Source: an uncultured Eubacteriales bacterium (GTDB lineage Bacteria > Bacillota > Clostridia > Peptostreptococcales > Anaerovoracaceae). From it: a stretch of DNA of 64,000 bases. Location: positions 143,892 to 207,891 of the forward strand of contig UQNJ01000001.1 of NCBI GenBank assembly GCA_900542295.1. Reading direction: 5' to 3'. Shown one piece after another: positions 36,370 through 46,366 of this stretch (positions are counted from its first letter, which is position 1; each line of letters opens with the position of its first letter). The notes beneath the pieces are model-generated. The model was not told where the DNA came from. It worked only from the letters and a program-made list of their open reading frames with translations, and ran no database searches. Made by a program: the position numbers and the translations under genes.

Positions 36370-38219
36370 TTCGTATTTCTACCTCCTCTGAATGCTCCAA
36401 ATCCATGATAATCGCACCTCAAGCATCTTGATGCCTCCTGCATTGCTTCCTCAAAAGTCATGCCGTATTCAACTTCATCAAAATCACTTTCTCTTTGTTT
36501 GTCGTATCTTTCTTTCATTTCAACTCTGCCGCATGGAGTTAAATCCGATAGTTCAGGCAAAGGAATGTCAATATCTACTTCTATTTCATGATTGAAGCCG
36601 AGATAAGAATCTATATTGGCAGCCGCAACTTTACCTGCCGCAACTGCATTGATTACGCTTGACGGCCCTGTAACGCAGTCTCCTCCGGCATATGTTCCGC
36701 TCACCATATCTACTATACTGCTTTTTTCGGCGCGGATATTTCCTCTGAACACAGGTATTCCATACTCCTCAAAGAAGCCTATATCTGTAGCCTGACCGAT
36801 TGCCGAAATTATAATATCGCAAGGTATCTTCTCTTCTTTTTCCGATGAATCCATAGGCTTAGGTCTTCCTGATTTGTCGGCCTGTCCGGCAATTTGCGGT
36901 TTTACCCAGAGGGCCTTTACCCTGCCTTTTTTGTCTGTCTGTATCCTTGACGGTGACTTTAGCTGGAGCAGGCTGCATCCTTCAGCAACAGCTGCACCTA
37001 TCTCTTCCGGCAAGGCTGTCATATCGTCTCTGCGGCGTCTGTAAACTATGCTCACATCTGTAGCACCAAGTCTCTTTGCAGTCCTTGCAACGTCCATTGC
37101 AACATTACCTCCGCCGATTACAACTACAGTCTTATTTTTAAAATCAGGCATCGCGTCATCACCTATGCCCCTTAGCATTTCAACAGCGGGAATAACACCT
37201 TTTGCATATTCTCCCGGTATTCCTATGCTCTTGGCGTTATGAGAACCTATAGATATATATGTTGCGTCGTAATTCTCTCTTATTTCTGAAATAGCCTGCG
37301 GAGTTGAAACATCATAATCAAGCCTACATTCAACACCGGTGGACAATATACTATCTATATCCCATTGAAGTCTCTCCCTCGGCAGTCTGTAATTAGGTAT
37401 TCCGTATCTGAGCATTCCGCCAAGCTGCGCTCTTTTTTCAAACACAGTAACTTTATGCCCCATTATAGAAAGAAAGAATGCCGCAGATAATCCTGACGGA
37501 CCTCCTCCTATAACTGCAATCTTTTTGCCTGTGTCATCCATTATTTTAGGTACAGAAACATTTTCGCAATTATCTACTGCAAAACGTTTAAGACCTCTTA
37601 TATTTACGGGAGAATCCACGAGAGTCCTTCTGCATCTTGCTTCACAAGGGTGTTCGCATATAAATGCACATACTGTAGGAAACGGATTGTCCTTTCTTAT
37701 AAGTCTTACCGCATCATCATATCTACCTGCTTTAAGCAGAGTTATGTATCCCGGTACATCAACTCCTGCCGGACACATTGCTACGCAAGGCACAGGCTGT
37801 GCATAATTTCTTACATTTTCACTGCATGTATTGTTCTTAATATGAGATTCAAAGTCTTCTCTATAGCCGTTGATACCTCTGAGCACCATCTTTGCCGCTT
37901 CTGTGCCTATCGCACAATCAGCGGAAACACTTACGGCTTCTGCCGTTTTCTTCAGGAGTTCAAGATCCTCCATCGAAGTTTCTTCATTCATATCAAGAAT
38001 TTTATCTATAATAAGCTGAAGCTGTCCGAGTCCCACACGGCACGGTGTACATTTTCCGCAGCTTTGAGAATGGCACATACGCAAGAATGAAGCGGTAAGA
38101 TCCACAGGGCATTGACCGGGAGGGCTCGCTGCTATTCTTCTTTCAAAATCTTTGTACAGTTCATCTACGGTTTTCTGTGTAAAATCACGGGATTTTATAA
38201 AAAGCCTCTCCAATGTCAT
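36363..38219 (-). CDS. fusion flavoprotein: NuoF C-terminal Fe-S domain joined to GltD/NfnB-like NAD(P)H oxidoreductase
   Basis: This 618-residue protein begins with the Fe-S end of NuoF (SCGKCTPCR; Cys54, Cys57, Cys60 and Cys102) but lacks the NuoF FMN domain. From about residue 130 it is a glutamate-synthase small-subunit-like module. That module has N-terminal [4Fe-4S] cysteines (CVAMCPAGVDVPGY, CAFICEHPCEARCRR), the FAD motif VIGGGPSGLSAAF near 233, and the pyridine-nucleotide motif VVIGGGNVAMDVA near 365. Such modules appear in electron-bifurcating Nfn/Stn complexes. Coupled to the [FeFe] hydrogenase gene, it probably links NAD(P)H (and perhaps ferredoxin) to H2. The exact reaction is inference. 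Confidence 0.88.
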   Translation of the reverse strand: MTLERLFIKSRDFTQKTVDELYKDFERRIAASPPGQCPVDLTASFLRMCHSQSCGKCTPCRVGLGQLQLIIDKILDMNEETSMEDLELLKKTAEAVSVSADCAIGTEAAKMVLRGINGYREDFESHIKNNTCSENVRNYAQPVPCVAMCPAGVDVPGYITLLKAGRYDDAVRLIRKDNPFPTVCAFICEHPCEARCRRTLVDSPVNIRGLKRFAVDNCENVSVPKIMDDTGKKIAVIGGGPSGLSAAFFLSIMGHKVTVFEKRAQLGGMLRYGIPNYRLPRERLQWDIDSILSTGVECRLDYDVSTPQAISEIRENYDATYISIGSHNAKSIGIPGEYAKGVIPAVEMLRGIGDDAMPDFKNKTVVVIGGGNVAMDVARTAKRLGATDVSIVYRRRRDDMTALPEEIGAAVAEGCSLLQLKSPSRIQTDKKGRVKALWVKPQIAGQADKSGRPKPMDSSEKEEKIPCDIIISAIGQATDIGFFEEYGIPVFRGNIRAEKSSIVDMVSGTYAGGDCVTGPSSVINAVAAGKVAAANIDSYLGFNHEIEVDIDIPLPELSDLTPCGRVEMKERYDKQRESDFDEVEYGMTFEEAMQEASRCLRCDYHGFGAFRGGRNTKW

Positions 38220-39118
38220 ACCTCCTTGTTCCTTTTCTTTTCTTTCAATGTCTTAAAATCTATTTCCATTATAAATATACTTGCAAGCATAAGTATTGCT
38301 CCCAAATAAGCCTTCGGCGACAAAACCTCACCTGCAAAAAAGTATGCTACTATAGCTGCAAATACAGGCTCAAGAGTAAATATAACTCCTACATGAGAAG
38401 CTGTCGTATACTGCTGTGCCACAGGCTGCAGTACAAATGCAACTCCTGTGCAGAACACAGAAAGAAATATTACGGCACTCCACACATGTACCGTCTCCGG
38501 AAGCTGGGGCGTTTCCACCATAAAAGCCATTATCAGATTTAGAGTTCCCGTTACGCCAAGCTGAAATACTCCTAAATTGTATGCATCCACTTCTTCATGG
38601 CTGACAGCCTTTTCTGTAAGAAGAAGATCTACTGCATATGCAACTGCACACATCAAACAGAGTAAATCACCTTTAAGATGATTCATGTTTATCGAAAAAT
38701 CATCTCCAAGAGTCAAAAGGGCAATACCTGCAAAGCAGAGAATCACTACAAAAGTAAGTTTTTTCCCCGGGGATTTCCTGAAAAAAATCCACCCCAATAT
38801 AGGTGTAAATATAACTGTTAGTGCGCATAAAAACCCGGAGTTCGACAGAGAAGTATATTTTACGCCGAAAGTGGCGCCTATATAAACAAATACTAGAGCA
38901 AAACCCACAAGTAAACTGTACTTAAGAGTAACCTTATTAACAGTTTTAATCTTTTTAAATGAAATCATCGCCGCTATTGCAAATGCTCCCAAAAATCTAA
39001 AAGCATTTAATGTAAACGGATCCAGTTCCTCAAGGCTTATATCCATTAAGAGATACGAAACTCCCCAACAAAGAGTTACCAATATTAAGATTCCATCTGC
39101 CCTAACCTGCTTCGTCAT
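38216..39118 (-). CDS. EamA/DMT-family permease
   Basis: This 300-residue protein has ten predicted hydrophobic helices and two EamA repeats (VTLCWGVSYLLMD at the start; GVIFTLEPVFAAIVAYFF in the second half). Its stop overlaps the start of the fusion flavoprotein gene by four bases (ATGA), although no functional link is evident. Substrate unknown; amino acid or metabolite export is typical of the family. Confidence 0.87.
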   Translation of the reverse strand: MTKQVRADGILILVTLCWGVSYLLMDISLEELDPFTLNAFRFLGAFAIAAMISFKKIKTVNKVTLKYSLLVGFALVFVYIGATFGVKYTSLSNSGFLCALTVIFTPILGWIFFRKSPGKKLTFVVILCFAGIALLTLGDDFSINMNHLKGDLLCLMCAVAYAVDLLLTEKAVSHEEVDAYNLGVFQLGVTGTLNLIMAFMVETPQLPETVHVWSAVIFLSVFCTGVAFVLQPVAQQYTTASHVGVIFTLEPVFAAIVAYFFAGEVLSPKAYLGAILMLASIFIMEIDFKTLKEKKRNKEV

Positions 39119-39121
39119 AAT

Positions 39122-40171
39122 TTACATCCTTCCGATAATCAACTCGATTGTCAGATTCTGATCCATAGCTCCCGTTTTTATACTTCTGTCTGCCTGATAA
39201 AGCTGAATCAAAATATCTTTCAATCTGCTCAGGGAAAATTTTTCTCCAAAGGACATTGCTTTTTTAACTCTGTAAGGATTTACTTTAAGAATTCCCGGTA
39301 TTGCTTGCCTGTCAACACCTCCGATATACAGTTCTTTGGCTTCTGTCATAAGTTCAAACTGACTTACCAAAAGTCCTAAAACAGAGTAAACATCTCCGCC
39401 ATGTCCTACTATATTATTGAATAATCTTAGTGCCTTATCCTTATGTCCGGAGGTCACTGCGTCTAAAAAGTCAAATGCAAATCTATCCAAATCACCCTTA
39501 AGAGTAGCATCTATATCATCCTCCGATATAAAATCACCATCACTATATGCAAGTATTTTTTTTATGTCATTTTCTAAATTTAATATTCGGTATTCACTAT
39601 CTCTGTTGAAATATCCCGACTCATCTATCATATATTTTAGTGTTTCTCTGCTTATCGGTCTGCCTGCCGCCTTAAACCGCTTCTCTGCAAATGCAGTAAG
39701 CTGTTTTCTATCCAGCCTATCAAAAACATACACCTTGTGCTCTTTTTTTAAATATTTAACCAGCGGGCTGCTGTCTGCCGGGGTCACACAAGAGAATACA
39801 AGAATTGTTCCGGGATTTGGATCTTTCATATAATCAATAAGAGCTTCTATGTCCCTATCTGTAAAGCCTTTTGGATTTTTTTTGGAAAGAGGCGGAAAAT
39901 CACATGCCCATACAATCCTTTTTTCTGAAAAAACAGAAAATGTATCGCAGGCTGTCAACAGTTCCTCAGTTCCTTCGATATCGCTTATCTTCAAGAAATC
40001 CATGCTGCGCATCGAATTATCCACAAATTTATCAGCCAGTGAATTACAAGCCCACTCTGTCAGATATTCTTCTTCGCCATACATGAAGATAACATTTTCA
40101 AAAGCCTTTTTGCTCAGATCCTTATGAAAAGCCTGAAAAGCATGCTCTGCCGGTGCGTTTTTATATGCCAT
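39122..40171 (-). CDS. holA: DNA polymerase III delta subunit
   Basis: This 349-residue clamp-loader subunit opens the beta clamp. It has the degenerate AAA+ fold of HolA: NVIFMYGEEEYLTEW near residue 26 replaces Walker A. SVFSEKRIVWACDFP, ILVFSCVTPAD, and the C-terminal collar domain (VTSGHKDKALRLFNNIVGHG, SRLKDILIQLYQADRSIKTG) are typical. It follows comEC by one base, the normal Firmicutes order, though rpsT, usually nearby, is not here. Confidence 0.92.
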   Translation of the reverse strand: MAYKNAPAEHAFQAFHKDLSKKAFENVIFMYGEEEYLTEWACNSLADKFVDNSMRSMDFLKISDIEGTEELLTACDTFSVFSEKRIVWACDFPPLSKKNPKGFTDRDIEALIDYMKDPNPGTILVFSCVTPADSSPLVKYLKKEHKVYVFDRLDRKQLTAFAEKRFKAAGRPISRETLKYMIDESGYFNRDSEYRILNLENDIKKILAYSDGDFISEDDIDATLKGDLDRFAFDFLDAVTSGHKDKALRLFNNIVGHGGDVYSVLGLLVSQFELMTEAKELYIGGVDRQAIPGILKVNPYRVKKAMSFGEKFSLSRLKDILIQLYQADRSIKTGAMDQNLTIELIIGRM

Positions 40172-40172
40172 A

Positions 40173-42254
40173 CTAATCCTTTTCTTCTATCATAACATGA
40201 TGTTTTGCAGTTTCCCCTAAAGAAAAACCTACTGCCCCATGTATATCATTTCTAAGTAATATTATACAATTTTTACGGCACATTTCAATAATTTTCAGAT
40301 CAGGGTGCCCATAATTATTTTTTCCGACTTGTATAACACATACATTCGGAGAAACTGCTTCAAGAAACTCCGGACATGTGCTTCCGCCGCTTCCATGATG
40401 TCCTATTTTCAATATGTCTGCACTTAATCTCCCTGTTCCTTCATAAAATTTCATCATCTCTTTTTCGCCCTTTATATCAAGATCACCTGTTATAAGAATC
40501 CTGTATCCTTTATAGTGAATCATGAAAACAGAGCAATTTTCATTTTCATCCTGATTACCTGATATTTCAACAGGCCATAATGTCTCTATATATAAATCCT
40601 CACTTACGATAAATTCAGTTCCGGCAGTCGCTTTTGTAACAACCCTACCGACCATCCCTTCTCTGTCAAGTTCTTCTATACCTTTATAATGGTCAGTATG
40701 AAGATGGGTTGCTATAGCCATGTCCACTTTTTTACAGCCGTTTTTAAGCAGATACGGTTTGAGGGTGTTTATTCCCACATCGTAATTTACGCTTCCTCCT
40801 CCGTCTATCAGAATGTTGGTATTTCCCTCTCTTATATGTATACAGTCTCCTTGCCCTACATCTACAAATACAACTTCGTCATCTGAAACAGGTTCTCTGC
40901 AAAACCCTCCCGCTATAAGCGACGCTGTCATAAACACTGTAATTAACATTATTATTTTTTTCCATTTTTTCCTAAGTCTAAGTATCTCAAAAGTCTCAGA
41001 AGAAGCAAAAAATATTATCATATAAAAAAATAAAATAAATGTTACAGAAGGGCTTAAAATGTCTATCGCACCTTTACCTCCCACAGCCGAAAACTCATTT
41101 ATTTTTTCGGTAAAAGCAGTGAGCGCTTTTAATATGTATTCTATCGGTTCCGGTTCACACCCAAAACAGAAAACGATGAAATATATCACCGCAATAGGCA
41201 TAATTATTCCTACAAGATATATAACCGGAATATTGGCTATAAAAGAAGTAAGCGAAAGAGAATTGAAAACAAATATCTGATATGGAATAAGGCCGGTATT
41301 TACAGCAAGCATTACTGAAATACTTTCTGGTACTTTCGAACTTATATGAGGCATAAAAAATGATATGGATGCGGCTGCAAGAAACGACATCTGAAACCCT
41401 GTATTAAATATGCTCATAGGTTCTTTCACAATCAAAATCAGCATGACAGCACTCATGGCACTTAAAAAATCATATCTTCTGTCGCAGTATTCCGCCAATG
41501 CTTTCAGAAAAATCATACCGGAAGCTCTTATCACCGAAGGAGTCCATGAAGCGAGCATACATGCTGCCGCAAGTGTGAGACACAAAATCAAAAGTCTTCT
41601 AAATGTAAGCCGCCTTCCCGTAATTCTGCTTATTATCTTATAAAGTATACCTATATGCAAGCCGCTTACTGCAAGAACATGAGCAGTACCGTTAATCTTA
41701 AAAGTCTCATAGACTTCTTCTTGTAAATGAGATGTGTCTCCGAAAAGCATGCCTGCCATAATGCCACGAGTCCCATCAGGCAGATGCTTTATAAATGAAT
41801 ATTTTTTCTCTGCCAGTTTACGCTCCACTTTGCAAAGCAAGCTTTCATCATCTTTAACGGTTTCAAAAGATTTCACTGAGGCAACAGCATATATGCCTTT
41901 ACTTTTTAAATATTTTCCGTAATCGAAGCATCCGGGGTTCCTTCTCCTGCTCGGCTCTTCAAGACAAGCTTCAAATCTTATCTTTTTTTTATAAAGCTCA
42001 TACACCTCGTCATTCTCATTGTAATATGAAATCAATACAAGGGGTGACTTTTCTTCTGAGATTCCATCAAGCGCTACTGTAAATTTGTAACCTGTTTTTC
42101 CTTTCTCTATGTCTTTTACAGTACCCTCATATATTATGTCACCGTTTTCTATATGAGACGCAAGCGGATTTAACGGTGAAACCCCCGCCATATCAAAGTA
42201 GGCTGTTATAGTTATGACTAAAATTGTTACAAAAAACAATTTTCTCCTCAACAT
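40173..42254 (-). CDS. comEC: ComEC/Rec2-family DNA uptake channel protein
   Basis: This 693-residue membrane protein resembles the channel that moves single-stranded DNA across the membrane in competent cells. An N-terminal anchor and OB-like region (to about 180) precedes the ComEC core with NGTAHVLAVSGLHIG and about eight helices (200-450). A C-terminal metallo-beta-lactamase domain follows (VDVGQGDCIHIRE, ATHLHTDHYKG, ITGDLD, KIGHHGS). All three domains are intact. Other competence genes are outside the window, so natural transformation is only a possibility. Confidence 0.92.
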   Translation of the reverse strand: MLRRKLFFVTILVITITAYFDMAGVSPLNPLASHIENGDIIYEGTVKDIEKGKTGYKFTVALDGISEEKSPLVLISYYNENDEVYELYKKKIRFEACLEEPSRRRNPGCFDYGKYLKSKGIYAVASVKSFETVKDDESLLCKVERKLAEKKYSFIKHLPDGTRGIMAGMLFGDTSHLQEEVYETFKINGTAHVLAVSGLHIGILYKIISRITGRRLTFRRLLILCLTLAAACMLASWTPSVIRASGMIFLKALAEYCDRRYDFLSAMSAVMLILIVKEPMSIFNTGFQMSFLAAASISFFMPHISSKVPESISVMLAVNTGLIPYQIFVFNSLSLTSFIANIPVIYLVGIIMPIAVIYFIVFCFGCEPEPIEYILKALTAFTEKINEFSAVGGKGAIDILSPSVTFILFFYMIIFFASSETFEILRLRKKWKKIIMLITVFMTASLIAGGFCREPVSDDEVVFVDVGQGDCIHIREGNTNILIDGGGSVNYDVGINTLKPYLLKNGCKKVDMAIATHLHTDHYKGIEELDREGMVGRVVTKATAGTEFIVSEDLYIETLWPVEISGNQDENENCSVFMIHYKGYRILITGDLDIKGEKEMMKFYEGTGRLSADILKIGHHGSGGSTCPEFLEAVSPNVCVIQVGKNNYGHPDLKIIEMCRKNCIILLRNDIHGAVGFSLGETAKHHVMIEEKD

Positions 42255-42358
42255 GAGAAGTCCTTTCCGTCAAGTCATCTGTCCTTTTTACATTATATTC
42301 CATTTTATTTTGAGATTCAATAACATAATGGAAATTTAGTTCACATTGTTGATTTCGC

Positions 42359-42387
42359 TTAACTTAGATAAAATTATGTGTTATAAT
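42359..42387 (+). promoter_or_regulatory. promoter of the class A PBP gene
   Basis: TTAACT (42359-42364), 17-base spacer and perfect TATAAT (42382-42387) lie 32 bases before the TTG start. Confidence 0.6.
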
Positions 42388-42419
42388 AAAAAAGATTATG
42401 GCAGAAAGTAGGTGAAATT

Positions 42420-45400
42420 TTGAGTAATTACAAAGACAATATGGATTCAAATCATACTGAAAATGATGAAACTATTCATAGATCAAGAGTCAAAAACAAG
42501 AAATCCAAATCCGGACTCACCGGCAAGATTTCTACCAAATCTCATAAAAAACGCAGTGAAAGGAGTGCCGAAGCAGCCTCTGCATCCGTTTCAGGAGAAG
42601 TCGCTGCAAAAAAATTAAACAAAAAGAAAGTATTAAAAATACTTCTCTGTGTTTTGATTGCAATAATACTCATAGGTATCATTTATGTTGCGGCAGTAAT
42701 AATAAGAGCCCCAAAAATAGAAACAGACAATATCTACAGTATGCTGTCTCAAAGCTCCGTACTATACGATGACAGCGGAAATGTAATAGATACGGCTTAC
42801 GGTGAGCAAAACCGGACAATAGTTGAAATAAGCGATATTCCCGAACATGTTCAGAATGCTTTCATAGCTTTGGAAGACAAAACATTCAGAACTCATAACG
42901 GATTCAATATAATAAGAATATTCGGAGCAATAAAAGAATCTGTTTTCGGCGGAGGTCAAATAGGCGGAACAAGTACCATAACCCAACAGCTCGCAAGGAA
43001 CCTCTATCTTGGCGATGAAATGTACAAGCGATCCATCAACAGAAAGATAAAGGAAGCCTACTACTCCGTAATTCTTGAAAGTAAACTAAACAAGGATCAG
43101 ATACTTGAAGCATATCTGAATACCATTTTCTTCGGATGCGGCAACGGTATACAGACAGCTTCTCAGGCATATTTTTCCAAGGATGTAAACGAGCTGACAA
43201 TAGCAGAAGCAGCAGCTCTTGCGGCAATTCCACAGATGCCTTCCGAATATGCTCTTGTCGTAACGGTATCCGCTTCAGAGGTTACAGAGGATACTCCTAA
43301 CCTCATAACAAAAAACGGTGAATATGCATATCTGTGGAACGACACTGCCAAGAACAGAATGGCTACATGTCTTATGCTTATGCATGAACAGGGCTATATT
43401 TCAGACGAAGAATACGAGGAAGCAAAAGAAGTTGAAATCAAAGATATAGTAAATCCTAATCTTGATGCATTAAATACCGTATCCAACTACTTCGCAGACT
43501 ATGTAATCGAAGATGTTATAAATGACCTGCAGGAAAACGGTTATTCCCAAGAACAGGCTACCGATCTTGTGTATAACGGCGGAATTCAGATTTATACAAC
43601 AATGGATTCTCAGGCACAGTCCGTAATAGAAAAGGAATTTTCCAACCCTGCAAACTTTCCTAAATCATCAGGCTACTCCAAGGACAAAAATGGAAATATA
43701 CTTGACGATCACGGCAATCCAATCCTCTATCCTTATTCATCATATATCAACAGTGACGGAAGCTTTGCCTTGACATCTGATGAATACAAGATGAACGACG
43801 ACGGCTCCATGACTGTATATACGGGCAAGCGTCTCAATATATATAATACAACTGTGCAGGGCAAAACAGATTACAGCGTTGAGTTCAAGAAAATGTATGT
43901 AATAGAAGACGGAACTCTCTTTGTAATCAACGGAGGTTATATCAATATACCTCAAGGCTACAAGTCACGAGACTCAGAGGACAATCTGGTTATATCCGCC
44001 GAATTTTTCAAGGACTATCCTAAGTTCTTTACGGAATCAAACGGCCTTATGGTTACAACCGAGTTTACTCTCAATCAAAAAGTAATACAGCCTCAGGCAG
44101 CCATGACAATAATAGATAATGCGACCGGACAGATAAAAGCCATGACCGGCGGACGAAACACGCAAGGAAGAAAGCTGTTTAACCGAGCCACTTCCCCAAG
44201 ACAACCGGGCTCTTCTCTGAAACCGATATCAGTATATGCTGCTGCACTTCAAAAAAGCTTCGAGCTTCAAGCCGCAGGAAACACATTCTCCTTTACGGAT
44301 AACGGCTTTGATGCACAAGGATCGCACCTTTGGGGAAATTATCTGACAACAGCCTCAATAGTAGACGATGAACCGACTACAATAAACGGCAAAGTATGGC
44401 CAAAAAACTCCTATTCCGGATACCATGGTCTGTATACTTTCAGAACAGCACTCCAACAATCTGTCAATGTATGTGCAGTCAAGATTCTTTCACAGGTAGG
44501 TGCTGATTATTCGGCTGATATTGTTGAAAAATTCGGTATAAGCACACTCGAGCGTGAAGGCTCTGCCAATGACCTGAACCTGTCTGCTCTTGGCATGGGT
44601 GGTATGGCAAAAGGTGCATCCACTCTTGAAATGGCCAGTGCCTATACTACTTTTGTAAATAACGGTGTACACAAAAGTTACTCCTCATATACAAAAGTCA
44701 CCACAAGAAACGGCGATTTGCTTCTTGAACCTAAAACTGAGGAAACAGAAGCTCTTGACCCTGGTGTTGCATGGATAATGAGAGATGTTCTGCTGAGCGT
44801 AGTATCTCAGGGAATAGGAAGCCCTGCTGCAATTTCAGGAATACAGGTTGGCGGAAAAACCGGTACTACCGATGATCGTTACGATATATGGTTCTGCGGT
44901 TTTACCCCTACTTACAGCGCAGCTCTTTGGATAGGAAATGATGTAAATATGTCACTCTCCTCCTACTCCAATTCAGCAGCTCGCCTGTGGGGAAAAATAT
45001 TAAGTCAAATAGATGGCGCCAGAGGCGGTCAATATTCTGCAAAACCTGATAATGTTGTCAGTGCTGCAATAGATACCAAGAGCGGTCTTCTTGCAACTGA
45101 TGCAAGCGGAAGCGATGTAAGAACAGAATACTTCACATCAGGCACTCAGCCTACCGCATCGGATAATGTTCACAAAACCGTAAATATATGCAATCAGACA
45201 GGATATCTCGCAACTCCTTCATGTACTGATGTCAGCAGCAGAAGCGGCATAATGAGACCATATATTCCAAACGGTAAGGTTGGGGATATTAAAAATGAGC
45301 TTCCTCATTATTACTGCAACGCTCATAATCCTGATCCAAACAGCTATCCGGTTGAACCGGGCAAGGATGTAACAATTGTGGATCCTATAGCTCCCCCTCC

Positions 45401-45491
45401 AAAGGATGATGATGATGAGCAGGACAACGATTCAGGAAACAATCAAGGCAAGCCCGGCGAAAACAATAATAAGCCAAAACCGGAAGATTAA
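42420..45491 (+). CDS. class A penicillin-binding protein (PBP1A type)
   Basis: This 1,023-residue bifunctional peptidoglycan synthase starts at a TTG behind AAAGTAGGTG. A basic cytoplasmic tail and one helix (about residues 70-95) anchor it. The GT51 glycosyltransferase domain has the catalytic Glu in ALEDKTFRTHNG and the motif GGTSTITQQLARNLYL. The transpeptidase domain has SPRQPGSSLKP (S-x-x-K), QQSVNV (S-x-N) and GGKTGTT (K-T-G). An Asp/Asn/Pro-rich tail of about 50 residues ends the protein. It is monocistronic, with its own promoter and terminator. Confidence 0.95.
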   Translation: MSNYKDNMDSNHTENDETIHRSRVKNKKSKSGLTGKISTKSHKKRSERSAEAASASVSGEVAAKKLNKKKVLKILLCVLIAIILIGIIYVAAVIIRAPKIETDNIYSMLSQSSVLYDDSGNVIDTAYGEQNRTIVEISDIPEHVQNAFIALEDKTFRTHNGFNIIRIFGAIKESVFGGGQIGGTSTITQQLARNLYLGDEMYKRSINRKIKEAYYSVILESKLNKDQILEAYLNTIFFGCGNGIQTASQAYFSKDVNELTIAEAAALAAIPQMPSEYALVVTVSASEVTEDTPNLITKNGEYAYLWNDTAKNRMATCLMLMHEQGYISDEEYEEAKEVEIKDIVNPNLDALNTVSNYFADYVIEDVINDLQENGYSQEQATDLVYNGGIQIYTTMDSQAQSVIEKEFSNPANFPKSSGYSKDKNGNILDDHGNPILYPYSSYINSDGSFALTSDEYKMNDDGSMTVYTGKRLNIYNTTVQGKTDYSVEFKKMYVIEDGTLFVINGGYINIPQGYKSRDSEDNLVISAEFFKDYPKFFTESNGLMVTTEFTLNQKVIQPQAAMTIIDNATGQIKAMTGGRNTQGRKLFNRATSPRQPGSSLKPISVYAAALQKSFELQAAGNTFSFTDNGFDAQGSHLWGNYLTTASIVDDEPTTINGKVWPKNSYSGYHGLYTFRTALQQSVNVCAVKILSQVGADYSADIVEKFGISTLEREGSANDLNLSALGMGGMAKGASTLEMASAYTTFVNNGVHKSYSSYTKVTTRNGDLLLEPKTEETEALDPGVAWIMRDVLLSVVSQGIGSPAAISGIQVGGKTGTTDDRYDIWFCGFTPTYSAALWIGNDVNMSLSSYSNSAARLWGKILSQIDGARGGQYSAKPDNVVSAAIDTKSGLLATDASGSDVRTEYFTSGTQPTASDNVHKTVNICNQTGYLATPSCTDVSSRSGIMRPYIPNGKVGDIKNELPHYYCNAHNPDPNSYPVEPGKDVTIVDPIAPPPKDDDDEQDNDSGNNQGKPGENNNKPKPED

Positions 45492-45540
45492 GAAATTCAA
45501 CAATAAGAATAAATAATTATAATAATTATGCAAGTTTGAG

Positions 45541-45578
45541 AAATGAGAAAGCTGAAATAACTTCAGCTTTCTCATTTT
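45541..45578 (+). terminator. terminator of the PBP gene
   Basis: A perfect 16-base stem AAATGAGAAAGCTGAA / TTCAGCTTTCTCATTT with a five-base loop, followed by T residues, begins 50 bases after the stop codon. Confidence 0.93.
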
Positions 45579-45627
45579 GTTTGTAAAAAAGCAGCAAAAG
45601 GTTCCTTCTTATCCTATATTTGCCCAT

Positions 45628-45661
45628 AAAAAAACTCCAAATAATTAAATTTAGAGTTTTT
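45628..45661 (-). terminator. terminator of the priA-rpe operon
   Basis: On the minus strand AAAAACTC pairs with GAGTTTTT, extended by an inner AAAT/ATTT pairing, with T runs after the stem. It lies 40 bases past the rpe stop. Confidence 0.7.
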
Positions 45662-45701
45662 AAAAATTATTAAATCTTTTTAATAACATACAAACAGTTT
45701 T

Positions 45702-46346
45702 TTAAAGCATCTTAAACTGTCTTGTTCTTTCCGTTACATCCTCTGCTCCAAAAACTGCTGAACCTGCAACCAGTATATCTGCACCCGCATTGACAAGAGT
45801 CATGGCATTACCGAGGTTCACTCCTCCGTCTACTTCTATCAAGAAGCTCCCTTTAATTTCTTTTCTCAATTCTGACAGCCTTTTGATTTTATCAACGCTG
45901 AATTCTATAAACTTCTGACCACCGAAACCGGGATTCACAGACATTATAAGAACCATGTCTAAGTCCGGAAGAATATCCTTTATAATCTCTGCGGGTGTTG
46001 CGGGATTCAATGCAACACCTGCTTTTATGCCTGAACTCTTTATATGATGTACGGTTCGGTGAAGATGTCTGCATGCTTCTTGATGCACAGTTATATATTC
46101 TGTTTTTTCCGTCACGAAATCTTCTATATAGTCATCGGGATTTTCTATCATAAGATGAACATCAAAATTTAGACTGCTTTTCTTTATTGATTTCATAACC
46201 GTCGCACCAAAACTTATATTGGGTACAAAATGCCCATCCATAACATCAACATGAATCAGGTCGGCTCCACCGTTTTCTATAAGTGAAACCTGTCTTGCCA
46301 ATTCCGAAAAATCTGCCGATAAAATTGACGGCGCCAGTTTAAACAT
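45702..46346 (-). CDS. rpe: ribulose-phosphate 3-epimerase
   Basis: This 214-residue TIM-barrel enzyme interconverts ribulose-5-phosphate and xylulose-5-phosphate in the pentose phosphate pathway. I start at the ATG at 46346, after AAGGAGACAAGA; an upstream start overlapping rsgA is less likely. Signatures are LAPSILSADFSEL, IHVDVMDGHFVPNISFG with metal ligands, VLIMSVNPGFGGQKFI and EVDGGVNL. It is last in the priA-to-rpe cluster. Confidence 0.96.
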   Translation of the reverse strand: MFKLAPSILSADFSELARQVSLIENGGADLIHVDVMDGHFVPNISFGATVMKSIKKSSLNFDVHLMIENPDDYIEDFVTEKTEYITVHQEACRHLHRTVHHIKSSGIKAGVALNPATPAEIIKDILPDLDMVLIMSVNPGFGGQKFIEFSVDKIKRLSELRKEIKGSFLIEVDGGVNLGNAMTLVNAGADILVAGSAVFGAEDVTERTRQFKML

Positions 46347-46366
46347 TCTTGTCTCCTTATAAATCA

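Noticed and set aside
42255..42419. Search for a riboswitch or T-box before the PBP gene and other operons
   Set aside because: No T-box core, preQ1, lysine, glycine, TPP or FMN riboswitch signature could be recognised in any leader of the window.
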